A DNA stretch of 24,451 nucleotides from assembly GCA_934636655.1 (NCBI GenBank), contig CAKUAS010000024.1, positions 1 through 24,451 of the forward strand, read 5' to 3'. The DNA is from an uncultured Oscillospiraceae bacterium (lineage in GTDB: Bacteria; Bacillota; Clostridia; Oscillospirales; Oscillospiraceae). The notes beneath the pieces are model-generated. The model worked only from the letters and a program-made list of their open reading frames with translations, did no database searches and was not told where the DNA came from. Positions 7,006 through 13,391 of this stretch are shown one piece after another. The position numbers and the translations under genes are program-made. Each line of letters begins with the position of its first letter. The first letter of the stretch is position 1.

Positions 7006-7990
7006 TTATGAGAGCTCGGCTTTGTACTCTGTGACGCTCTTGCCCGTCCAAATACTAAATGCACGGTAAAAAGAGTTTAAGTCCTGATAGCACAAAAGAT
7101 ATGCAATGTCTTCGGATGAAAGCTTCGTGTTTTTAAGATAATTCTTCGTAAGCAGCTCGCGCGTGTGGTTTAACTGCTGCTGAAAGCTCGTATTCTCTTC
7201 TTTGAGTTTTCGCTGTAGGGTACGGCGGCTCATGCCAAGCATGCGGCAAACATCGTCTATCGAGCATTCGCCGCCCGGCAGCAGCTCGACCAGCGCGCTG
7301 CGCACGCGTGCCGCCGTTGTATCGTCAACATCGAGTTCAACAAGGCGCTTTCGCAGCTCCGGCTCGAAAGAAGCTCTACATCGATTCGTTGTGAGTCACA
7401 AACGGAATATATATGTCCTGCTCGTTGAATATGAGCGCGTTCTTCTCGCCCGTTTCGGACTCTACACCGAGAAATTTCTCATAGCACGGATTATCAAACG
7501 GATGCCTGACAATTATTCTGTGCGGAACAATGTTCTTTTTAGTTGCCTTTCGTATGATATTTACAAGCAGCACCATCTCAACGCCAAGGACGATCTCCGG
7601 AAGCTCACAGTCCGGGTTTTCAGGTGACAACACTACAGAGAAAAAGCTGTCTGAAGATTCCGTTTCATACACTATAGCGCCGACAAGCGCTTTGTATTGT
7701 GCAATGCGCTTTATACACGCCTGCGTATTTTCGCTGCAATAGGCTGCAAACAGCGGCGGCGATATCGCTTCGATATTTTCCGCTGTCGCCAAACGTATCG
7801 GCAGTTCTTTGTCATCCACAGTCTCATCTATTGCGAGCATGAAGCGGTAGTACTCCTGTGCACTCACATAGGGCGCTTCCCGTGCGAACAGGTCAAGCGG
7901 CAGCCGTGCTCGGAGCAGGATCTCCTCTGCGGATATGCCGTACTGCTCCAAAAGCGCGGCGTAGTTTTTTTCAAGCGGAAAACGTTTCAA
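7006..7990 (-). pseudogene. AraC-family regulator (arabinose-binding-domain type) broken by a +1 frameshift
   Basis: Two reading frames together make one AraC regulator of about 327 residues. The first 204 codons (7990-7379) form the AraC N-terminal domain of the OruR/GadX type, ending FNEQDIYIPFVTHNESM, then TAG. Moving forward one base at 7378 restores a frame that reads RASFEPELRKRLVELD and continues into the HTH domain (SIDDVCRMLGMSRRTLQRKL, then LSSEDIAYLLCYQDLNSFYR and FSIWTGKSVTEYK) to 7006. The joined reading has the M-x3-FEPEL junction typical of this family. The total is 985 bases, one more than a multiple of three. The start is TTG at 7990 (AAGGAG 9 bases upstream), overlapping the SDR stop as TTGA, so translation is coupled. 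Either a recent pseudogene or an assembly error; the frameshift site has no obvious slippery sequence. Confidence 0.85.
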
Positions 7991-8808
7991 TGGCTAAAAC
8001 TCCTTATGACCCAGTCAAAGAACCGGTCGCCAAATATGTTTTTTATCCAGATCATCGGCTTTGCCGAGAATCCGACGAGATATCTTGTACGAGGGCGACG
8101 AGCAGCTATCGCCTTTGATATCGTGTGAGTAATAAGCTCCGGCCTTGACAGTCCGTTCCCGCCGTACTGCTTGCTCAGCATTGCTGCATAGCCTTTCGCA
8201 CTATCGGCATATGCGCCGTTAAACGAATATTCCTCGAGGTGATCGGCAGCGATATCTCCCCACTCGGTTTTGATGCCGCCCGGCTCTACGACGATCACGT
8301 CAATGCCAAAGGGTTTTGTTTCTATACGAAGGCTGTTCGAAAAGCCCTCCACAGCAAACTTGCCGGCATGGTACCACGCGCCGAGCATCGTCCATATGCG
8401 TCCGCCCATGGATGTGACATTTACTATCTTGCCGTAGTGATTCTCACGCATTTTGGGCAGCACAAGCTGAATGAGCCTTGCAGTGCCGAAAAGCAGGACT
8501 TCCATCTGGTAGCGTCCCTCGCTCAGCGGAACATCCTCAACAGCACCGTAAGAGCCGTAGCCTGCGTTGTTGATAAGGATATCTATGCTGCCTTCCTTTT
8601 CAAATATTTCATTTACGCAAGAGACCATCGAAGCCTCGTCCGTGACGTCGAGCTGTACAGGATGGATGCCAAAGCACTCAAGATCGCGCAGCCTGTCCAT
8701 GCGTCTTGCTCCGGCATACACACTGTACCCCCTCTGGCTAAGCTCGATAGCCGTCGCTCTGCCTATGCCGCTGGATGCACCTGTGATCAATACTGTTTTC
8801 TTGTTCAT
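7987..8808 (-). CDS. Short-chain dehydrogenase/reductase (SDR), classical type
   Basis: NAD(P)-dependent oxidoreductase of 273 residues, cytoplasmic; substrate unknown. Rossmann motif TGASSGIG (9-16), NNAG (80-83), catalytic Ser133 in NVTSMGG, Tyr146 and Lys150 in YHAGK, and the VEPGGIKTEW segment after the active site. A basic patch ARRMDRL after the second strand suggests NADPH rather than NADH (inference). The ATG at 8808 has AAGGAGAG 7 bases upstream. A longer reading to 8910 would run through the promoter region and is rejected. The stop overlaps the TTG start of the AraC-type regulator, making a two-gene operon, so the regulator may control this operon in response to the SDR's substrate (inference). 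Confidence 0.94.
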   Translation of the reverse strand: MNKKTVLITGASSGIGRATAIELSQRGYSVYAGARRMDRLRDLECFGIHPVQLDVTDEASMVSCVNEIFEKEGSIDILINNAGYGSYGAVEDVPLSEGRYQMEVLLFGTARLIQLVLPKMRENHYGKIVNVTSMGGRIWTMLGAWYHAGKFAVEGFSNSLRIETKPFGIDVIVVEPGGIKTEWGDIAADHLEEYSFNGAYADSAKGYAAMLSKQYGGNGLSRPELITHTISKAIAARRPRTRYLVGFSAKPMIWIKNIFGDRFFDWVIRSFSH

Positions 8809-8838
8809 AATGACACTCTCCTTAATGTTGATGGTATC

Positions 8839-8867
8839 ATTATAAATATTGCATGGGGAAATTTGAA
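8839..8867 (-). promoter_or_regulatory. Candidate promoter of the SDR-AraC operon
   Basis: On the minus strand TTCAAA (8867-8862), 17-bp spacer, TATAAT (8844-8839), giving a leader of about 24 nt. A second TATAAT with an extended TG lies upstream at 8914-8909, so the real start may be either or both. Confidence 0.5.
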
Positions 8868-8888
8868 CGTCAGAGCACGCCACGCGGT

Positions 8889-8910
8889 ATGCAATTTGCG
8901 CCAATTGCAT
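8889..8910. promoter_or_regulatory. Perfect dyad in the divergent promoter region (candidate operator)
   Basis: ATGCAATT-N6-AATTGCAT: 8-bp perfect arms with a TGCGCC centre. It lies between the SDR and RNA methyltransferase genes and touches the extended -10 (8909-8914, minus strand). A good candidate site for the AraC-type regulator of the SDR operon or another dimeric regulator. Confidence 0.5.
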
Positions 8911-8914
8911 TATA
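8909..8914 (-). promoter_or_regulatory. Second candidate -10 (extended) for the SDR operon
   Basis: TGTTATAAT on the minus strand: consensus -10 with an upstream TG dinucleotide; no good -35 is seen. It overlaps the end of the ATGCAATT-N6-AATTGCAT dyad. Confidence 0.4.
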
Positions 8915-8926
8915 ACACATCCGCGC

Positions 8927-8955
8927 TTGCGCAGTATAGAGTTTTCGCTTATAAT
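8927..8955 (+). promoter_or_regulatory. Promoter of the RNA methyltransferase gene
   Basis: TTGCGC (8927-8932), 17-bp spacer, TATAAT (8950-8955); predicted start near 8962, leaving a 19-nt leader that includes the GGAG ribosome binding site. Confidence 0.7.
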
Positions 8956-8980
8956 GAAATATACTGATTGGAGTGTTTAT

Positions 8981-9799
8981 ATGGCAAATTTCATTGAAAT
9001 ACACGATTTTTACGCGCCGGAGCTTGACGTCTACGCTCGCCTTACGGAAAATCAGCTGCTTTGCAGGCGCGACCCGGAAAACGCGATGTTTATTGCCGAA
9101 AGCCCGATGGTCATCGAGCGAGCGCTGGACGCGGACTGTGTGCCGCTGTCATTTCTGATGGAGACAAAGCACGCCGATGGCAAGGCAAAGGAGCTTCTCT
9201 CGCGCTGCCCGAAGGATATAAATGTTTACACAGCCGAGCTTGAGGTGCTAACTCAGCTCACGGGCTTCCACCTTACGCGCGGAATGCTGTGCGCTATGCT
9301 TCGGCCGAGACTTCGCAGCGTTGAGGAGGTATGCCGCGGTGCAAGGCGCATTGCGGTTCTGGAAAACGTGATGAACCCGACGAACATAGGCGCTATCTTC
9401 CGCTCGGCCGCGGCACTGGGCATGGATGCCGTGCTGCTGACGGCCGAGGGCAGCGATCCGCTGTATCGCCGCGCGGTGCGAGTCAGCATGGGAACGGTGT
9501 TCCAGGTACCGTGGACGTATCTCGGCGCGGATTGGATGCGGGAGCTTTCCGCCCTCGGCTTTAAGACCGCCGCCATGGCGCTGACGGACAAGTCGCTGCC
9601 GATATACGATCCCGCTCCGGCAAAGGAGGAAAAGCTCGCAGTAGTCCTCGGAACAGAGGGCGACGGACTTGCGTCCGAGACCGTTGCAAATTGCGACTAC
9701 ACGCTGCGTATCCCCATGTCGCACGGGGTCGACTCACTAAACGTCGCCGCGGCAAGCGCCGTCGCGTTTTATCAGCTCGGCGTGATGCACAAGCTATAA
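8981..9799 (+). CDS. TrmH/SpoU family RNA 2'-O-methyltransferase
   Basis: SAM-dependent methyltransferase of 272 residues that would modify a ribose in rRNA or tRNA. The C-terminal half is a SPOUT knot with all three motifs: NPTNIGAIFRSAAALG (132-147), VLGTEGDGL (222-230) and IPMSHGVDSLNVAAASAVA (244-262). Residues 1-115 form the N-terminal substrate-binding extension, with FIAESPMVIERAL resembling the usual F-x-x-E-G-x-x-x-V-x-x-A region. The exact target nucleotide cannot be read from sequence. The ATG at 8981 has GGAG 7 bases upstream and follows the predicted transcription start; an earlier in-frame start at 8927 would lie within the promoter. It is transcribed alone. Confidence 0.94.
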   Translation: MANFIEIHDFYAPELDVYARLTENQLLCRRDPENAMFIAESPMVIERALDADCVPLSFLMETKHADGKAKELLSRCPKDINVYTAELEVLTQLTGFHLTRGMLCAMLRPRLRSVEEVCRGARRIAVLENVMNPTNIGAIFRSAAALGMDAVLLTAEGSDPLYRRAVRVSMGTVFQVPWTYLGADWMRELSALGFKTAAMALTDKSLPIYDPAPAKEEKLAVVLGTEGDGLASETVANCDYTLRIPMSHGVDSLNVAAASAVAFYQLGVMHKL

Positions 9800-9812
9800 G
9801 CTGCTGTCAGCT

Positions 9813-9850
9813 AAAAAAATCCGACCCCGCTGTTTATCGGCAAGGTCGGA
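9813..9850 (-). terminator. Terminator downstream of the 58-residue membrane protein gene
   Basis: On the minus strand TCCGACC (9850-9844) pairs with GGTCGGA (9826-9820), with an inner CCG/CGG step, followed by seven T. It lies between the convergent methyltransferase and small protein genes; there is no T-run in the plus direction. Confidence 0.75.
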
Positions 9851-9886
9851 AATTTATAAGTTTATATTTTCGCATAAGCTCAGGTC

Positions 9887-10063
9887 TTATCCAACGGCAT
9901 TGGTGAGCTTATTTACAAACAGGGTAAAGCCGATGGCGAAAAGTACCGCGAGTACGCCGAAAACCGCTTCGCTTGCGGTGAATGCGGCCATGCAGTAGCT
10001 CGAAACAACTGCTCCGACGAGACATACGATAACTGCCAGTGCAAAAAGTGCGGTCTTTTTCAT
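9887..10063 (-). CDS. Small two-helix membrane protein, 58 residues
   Basis: Not recognised as a named family. The ATG at 10063 has an excellent ribosome binding site (TCGGAGG, 7 bases upstream) and the frame runs 58 codons to TAA at 9887-9889. The product starts MKKTALFALAVIVCLVGAVV, a positively charged start followed by a hydrophobic helix, then a second helix FGVLAVLFAIGFTLFV, and ends VNKLTNAVG. That gives two membrane spans with a short hairpin, SSYCMAAFTASEA, between them. The first helix could also be a signal sequence. A terminator follows 37 bases downstream, so it is a separate transcription unit. It is divergent from the LysR gene and could be regulated by it (inference). Start signals, terminator and residue pattern together make a real gene likely. 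Confidence 0.8.
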   Translation of the reverse strand: MKKTALFALAVIVCLVGAVVSSYCMAAFTASEAVFGVLAVLFAIGFTLFVNKLTNAVG

Positions 10064-10136
10064 AACTATTCCTCCGATATAATGTTTAAATTATTTTTTC
10101 AGAAGATTTCAATTATATTCGGGCCCTGAATAGTGC

Positions 10137-10165
10137 TTGATTTCTTACTATCTGTATTGTAGAAT
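10137..10165 (+). promoter_or_regulatory. Promoter of the LysR-YitT operon
   Basis: TTGATT (10137-10142), 17-bp spacer, TAGAAT (10160-10165). The leader of about 60 nt contains a hairpin with 8-bp arms TAAAGCTG/CAGCTTTA (10181-10188, 10202-10209). Confidence 0.62.
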
Positions 10166-10233
10166 ATATCGCAAGAAAAGTAAAGCTGTTGATCGTTATG
10201 GCAGCTTTAAGTATTGCTTAAAGGAGAAATGCT

Positions 10234-11106
10234 ATGGAAACCGCACGATGCAGAGCATTTTTGGCCGCGGCGGACACGGGGAGCTTTTCAAAAGCATCCG
10301 AGCTTTTGAGCTACACTCCCTCGGGCGTGAGCCAGCTTGTTAGCGCGCTTGAATCGGATATAGGCTATCCCCTGCTGCGGCGTACAAACAAGGGCGTCAC
10401 GGTAACTTCCGAGGGTGAGATGCTCGTTCCCGCGATGCGCGAGTTTTTAAACAGCGAGGACAATATATATCAGCTTGCGGCAGACACAAAGGGGCTGCTC
10501 ATAGGCAGCGTGACCATCGCGTCGTACTCGAGCATAGCAACGCACTGGCTGCCGGAGGTCATAAGCCGATTTCAGGCCGACCACCCGCAGATCAAAATAA
10601 CCATGCTTGAGGGCTGCCGCCCCGAGGTCAACGGATGGCTGGACGAAAAAGCTGCCGACATAGCATTCACAAGCTACCGCGAGCCGTTCCCGTATGACTG
10701 GATACCGCTGTCCGAGGACAGGATGATGGCACTCCTGCCGAAGGATCACCCCTGCGCAAAGCTGGACAGCTTTCCGTTTGAGCTCTGCCGCAATGAAAAG
10801 CTCATCCTCCCCGGTTTCGGACACGATGACGACGTTATCCCCCTGTTTGAGGAATTCGGCATCGAGCCGGATATACGCTTTTCAACGGTCGAGAGCTTTT
10901 CTGCGCTGCAAATGGTCGAAAAGGGTCTGGGCATAAGCATAATGAACGAGCTCATAACCCGCAACTGGCCCTGTGAAGTCGTGAAGATACCCATCTCTCC
11001 GCCGAGGAGCATAAGCTTCGGCATGGCGCTTACGAATCTCAAGCATTCCTCCCCCGCCGTTAAGCGCTTCGTAAAATATGCGGAGGATATAATAAAAAGC
11101 AAATAA
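10234..11106 (+). CDS. LysR family transcriptional regulator
   Basis: DNA-binding regulator of 290 residues, a normal LysR length. The N-terminal winged HTH spans about residues 1-60: CRAFLAAADTGSFSKASELL, then YTPSGVSQLVSALESDIGYP and LLRRTNKGVTVTSEG. The substrate-binding domain starts near residue 90 (LIGSVTIASYSSIATHWLP) and includes EGCRPEVNGWLDEKAADIAF and the conserved VEKGLGISIMNE in the second half. The inducer is unknown. The ATG has AAGGAG 7 bases upstream. A YitT-like membrane protein gene follows within about 25 bases, so it is probably the target in cis, and the small membrane protein gene at 9887-10063 is transcribed away from it. Confidence 0.94.
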   Translation: METARCRAFLAAADTGSFSKASELLSYTPSGVSQLVSALESDIGYPLLRRTNKGVTVTSEGEMLVPAMREFLNSEDNIYQLAADTKGLLIGSVTIASYSSIATHWLPEVISRFQADHPQIKITMLEGCRPEVNGWLDEKAADIAFTSYREPFPYDWIPLSEDRMMALLPKDHPCAKLDSFPFELCRNEKLILPGFGHDDDVIPLFEEFGIEPDIRFSTVESFSALQMVEKGLGISIMNELITRNWPCEVVKIPISPPRSISFGMALTNLKHSSPAVKRFVKYAEDIIKSK

Positions 11107-11130
11107 TAACATAGAAAGGTTTTGTTAAAA

Positions 11131-11751
11131 TTGTTACCCCGTTTAAAGCCGAAAAACTGCCTGAGCATAATCCTCGGCAGCGCGATACTCGCATTCGGCC
11201 TGTACAACATTCACTCCATCTCCGGCGTGACCGAGGGCGGCGTCCTCGGACTTACGCTGCTGCTCGAGCACTGGCTCGGTATTTCCCCGTCGATAAGCGG
11301 GCTCGTACTCAACGGCGCGTGCTATCTGCTGGGCTTTAAGCTGCTGGGCAAGGAATTTATCGCCTACTCCATCATCGCCGGCGGCGGCTTTTCCGCATTC
11401 TACGCGATATTTGAGCGTTTTCCCCCGCTCTGGCCGCAAATAGCGCAGATGCCGCTTCTCGCAGCGATAGCCGGCTCGCTGTTTGTCGGCGTCGGTGTAG
11501 GCCTGTGCGTAAGGGCAAACTCCGCACCTACCGGTGACGATTCGCTCGCGCTGAGCCTGTCGCATTTATTTAAGATCGGCATACAGTGGGTGTATCTGCT
11601 GTCCGACCTCATTGTCCTCGCGCTGTCGCTGACATACATTCCGTTCAGCAGGATCATCTACTCCCTGCTGACAGTCGTACTATCCGGCCAGCTCATCGGA
11701 TTTATCCAAAAGGCAGGGAAACCCAAAGAAGAAATAAAAGAGATCCGTTAA
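11131..11751 (+). CDS. YitT family (DUF161) integral membrane protein
   Basis: Membrane protein of about 206 residues with the YitT signature. An N-terminal helix LSIILGSAILAFGLYNIHSI is followed by VTEGGVLGLTLLLEHWLGIS, the conserved glycine-rich segment in which the first loop binds the helix pair, and later GVGVGLCVRANSAPTGDDSL. Five or six membrane segments are visible. The C-terminal DUF2179 domain of longer YitT proteins is absent. Function is unknown for the family. TTG at 11131 has AGAAAGG 11 bases upstream; the in-frame TTG at 11122 is only 2 bases from that site and less likely. The final codons, encoding KEIR, lie in the left arm of the terminator and the TAA stop is in its loop. 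It probably forms an operon with the LysR gene. Confidence 0.85.
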   Translation: MLPRLKPKNCLSIILGSAILAFGLYNIHSISGVTEGGVLGLTLLLEHWLGISPSISGLVLNGACYLLGFKLLGKEFIAYSIIAGGGFSAFYAIFERFPPLWPQIAQMPLLAAIAGSLFVGVGVGLCVRANSAPTGDDSLALSLSHLFKIGIQWVYLLSDLIVLALSLTYIPFSRIIYSLLTVVLSGQLIGFIQKAGKPKEEIKEIR

Positions 11752-11766
11752 ATACGGATCTCTTTT
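11736..11766. terminator. Bidirectional terminator, copy 1 (end of YitT gene)
   Basis: Perfect 13-bp arms (11736-11748, 11754-11766) around TAAAT. The YitT stop TAA is in the loop. An identical 31-bp copy lies at 12064-12094, on the other side of the MITE-like element. Confidence 0.9.
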
Positions 11767-11767
11767 C

Positions 11768-11781
11768 AGCGTGTCAAAAAA
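11768..11781 (+). repeat. Left terminal inverted repeat of the MITE-like element
   Basis: AGCGTGTCAAAAAA, matching the right end (12048-12061, inverted) at 13 of 14 positions; starts two bases after the terminator copy. Confidence 0.6.
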
Positions 11782-11906
11782 GTCTGTGACTTTTTTGCAC
11801 GCTTCAAATACGCCACATTTTTTGTGAAAATAAATTTTCACGAAAAATCTCGCTGCGCTCGTCAAAAAGCCTGATAGCTCAGGCGTTTTTGATGGCTATA
11901 ATCCAA

Positions 11907-12008
11907 CTTGAGGCGGGCCTTTTCTCGCTGCGGCTCGGTCACGGCGCGGCTCTGACATGCCACCGGCATGTCATTCACTCCCGCGCCGCCGCTTCGCTAC
12001 CCCTCAAG
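11907..12008. repeat. Nested dyad inside the MITE-like element
   Basis: Three coaxial sets of perfect arms: outer CTTGAGG/CCTCAAG (11907-11913, 12002-12008), middle CGGCGCGG/CCGCGCCG (11942-11949, 11981-11988) and inner TGACATGCC/GGCATGTCA (11953-11961, 11965-11973) with loop ACC. The pattern suggests a folded RNA or DNA structure. Confidence 0.6.
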
Positions 12009-12047
12009 CTCCCCCGCTGCGCGGTTATCTTTCCTCAGCAGCATAGG

Positions 12048-12061
12048 TTTTTTGACAGGCT
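12048..12061 (-). repeat. Right terminal inverted repeat of the MITE-like element
   Basis: Inverted partner of 11768-11781 with one mismatch; ends two bases before the second terminator copy. Confidence 0.6.
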
Positions 12062-12063
12062 AA

Positions 12064-12094
12064 AAAAGAGATCCGTTAAATACGGATCTCTTTT
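12064..12094. terminator. Bidirectional terminator, copy 2 (end of ABC ATPase gene)
   Basis: Identical over 31 bases to 11736-11766, offset 328 bp. Read on the minus strand its arm encodes the last residues KEIRI of the ATPase and its loop holds the TAA stop (12076-12078). Confidence 0.9.
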
Positions 12095-12639
12095 GCATTC
12101 AGCAGCACTGCATCGTCCGGGCAGTGACTCACGAATACAAGCGTTCTGCCCTCACAATTAGATGCAATATAGTCTATGACGCGCTTTTTCGTCTCCTCGT
12201 CAAGGCCGGTGAACGGCTCGTCGAAATACACGGTGCCGGCATTGCTGAGTACCGCTCTTACTATCGCGACGCGGCGGCGCATACCGCCGGATAGCTGCGA
12301 CACAGGCTTATCGCAGTGTCCTTCGAGTCCGACGGCAGCCAGATGCGCGTGGATCATGTTCTTCGTTACTCCGTGGGCTGCGGTCATTCTGACGCAGTTT
12401 ACGGGCGTAAACTCTTCTGGCAGTCTATCCTCCTGAAACACGGCCGCCTGACGCTGCGGGCGGTTCTTAACTTCGCCGGAATCCTGTTTTTCGAGTCCCA
12501 TCATTATTCGCAGAAGCGTTGTTTTTCCCCTGCCCGAGGGCGCGGAAATGAGGACTCTGCTGCCCTTGGGGATAATGATGCTGATATCGCGCAGCACCTC
12601 GTTTGTGCCAAAAGCCTTGCATATGTTTTTTAGCTCCAT
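12076..12639 (-). CDS. ABC transporter ATPase, nitrate/sulfonate/taurine (SsuB/TauB) type
   Basis: ATP-binding subunit of an importer, 187 residues, peripheral on the inner membrane face. Walker A APSGRGKTT (33-41; the first Gly of GxxGxGK is Ala), Q-loop Gln69 in VFQED, signature LSGGM (116-120), Walker B VYFDEP (137-142) and switch His172 are all present. The protein is shorter than the usual 240-260 residues because it stops soon after the H-loop, within the terminator sequence. All catalytic motifs are there, so it can be active. The ATG at 12639 overlaps the permease stop (TGATG) and has TGGAG 8 bases upstream; an in-frame GTG at 12642 is the alternative. It is the last gene of the Crp-binding protein-permease-ATPase operon. 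Confidence 0.92.
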   Translation of the reverse strand: MELKNICKAFGTNEVLRDISIIIPKGSRVLISAPSGRGKTTLLRIMMGLEKQDSGEVKNRPQRQAAVFQEDRLPEEFTPVNCVRMTAAHGVTKNMIHAHLAAVGLEGHCDKPVSQLSGGMRRRVAIVRAVLSNAGTVYFDEPFTGLDEETKKRVIDYIASNCEGRTLVFVSHCPDDAVLLNAKEIRI

Positions 12640-13391
12640 CACGCACGCTCCAATCTCGCATAAAATTTGCGCAGAAGCAGCATGAAAAGCTTTTCAAATG
12701 CGACACTTATGATGACGATGATGACCGTCCAGCACAGAAGATCGTCGGTGTCGAGATATATCTTCGCATAGTAAAGCTGCTTTCCGATAGATCCGTCCGG
12801 CGTTCCGATGATCTCTGCCGCAACACCGGCTTTCCACGACATTCCCAGTGAAGTTGCACACGCGGAGAGTATAAATGGCTTGAGCTGCGGCATATGGATA
12901 TAAAGTATTCGCTTTAATACGGGCATATTGAACACATGCCCCACCTCGAGCATTTTCCTATCCTCGCTTTTTATGCCCTCAAGCATGTTACCGTAAACAA
13001 CGGGCAGGACAATGAGGAAAGAAATAAAAACGGACAGGTTCTGCGCCGAGAGCCATATGAGACATATGACTACAAACGACGCGACCGGCACGGCCTTGAC
13101 CGTTATCATAAATGGCCAAAGCGCCGTTTCGATCCACGGAAAGCGTCCGGACAGCGCCGCGAGCACAACTCCTGTCACCAGTGCAAGCAAAAAACCTCCC
13201 GCGATGTGATAGAAGCTGAACCAGATAGACGATAAAAAACCGTCTACCTGCCATATCGTCGTCATGCGCACAGCAACATCTACAGGGGATACAAGCAGTA
13301 TGCTCTGGTCGACTGCCGCCGCAGCAATTTGCCACAGCAGCAGTGCGAACACAACGGCGATAGACTTGCCGAGCTTATTTTTCCGCTGCAT
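12639..13391 (-). CDS. ABC transporter permease, SsuC/TauC type
   Basis: Inner-membrane permease of a binding-protein-dependent importer, 250 residues, about six membrane helices. The first is IAVVFALLLWQIAAAAV, and others lie near ASFVVICLIWL, VFISFLIVLPVVYG and WTVIIVIISVAFEKLFMLLL. The EAA loop that contacts the ATPase is EVGHVFNMPVLKRILYIHMP, in which the usual EAA is EVG but the G-x9-I-x-x-P spacing is kept. GMSWKAGVAAEIIGTPDGSIG is characteristic of the nitrate/taurine permease group. The ATG at 13391 overlaps the binding-protein gene by 17 bases, so translation is coupled; a strong ribosome binding site is not visible. The stop overlaps the ATPase start. Confidence 0.93.
   Translation of the reverse strand: MQRKNKLGKSIAVVFALLLWQIAAAAVDQSILLVSPVDVAVRMTTIWQVDGFLSSIWFSFYHIAGGFLLALVTGVVLAALSGRFPWIETALWPFMITVKAVPVASFVVICLIWLSAQNLSVFISFLIVLPVVYGNMLEGIKSEDRKMLEVGHVFNMPVLKRILYIHMPQLKPFILSACATSLGMSWKAGVAAEIIGTPDGSIGKQLYYAKIYLDTDDLLCWTVIIVIISVAFEKLFMLLLRKFYARLERA

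Larger units (their letters stand above)
11767..12063. mobile_element. MITE-like element, 297 bp, no protein
   Basis: The whole interval between the two terminator copies is non-coding. Its ends are 14-bp near-perfect inverted repeats: AGCGTGTCAAAAAA at 11768-11781 and, on the other strand, AGCCTGTCAAAAAA at 12061-12048 (13 of 14 match). The left end folds into a hairpin (11768-11784 with 11788-11803, one bulged base). Two more follow: GTGAAAAT-AA-ATTTTCAC (11824-11841) and TCAAAAAGCCTGA with TCAGGCGTTTTTGA (11862-11892). Then comes a nested dyad from 11907 to 12008. No transposase is present, so mobilisation would be in trans. Flanking direct repeats of 31 bp support insertion with target duplication, although 31 bp is longer than most insertion sequences make. 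Identification as a MITE is by structure only. Confidence 0.62.

Noticed and set aside
7375..7381. Programmed +1 frameshifting in the AraC-type gene
   Set aside because: The sequence around ATG-TAG shows no upstream Shine-Dalgarno-like stimulator or slippery codon as in prfB; a plain frameshift or sequence error is simpler.
11889..12161. Open frame of 90 residues within and past the MITE-like element
   Set aside because: It crosses the element boundary, the second terminator copy and antisense ATPase sequence, with no ribosome binding site; spurious.
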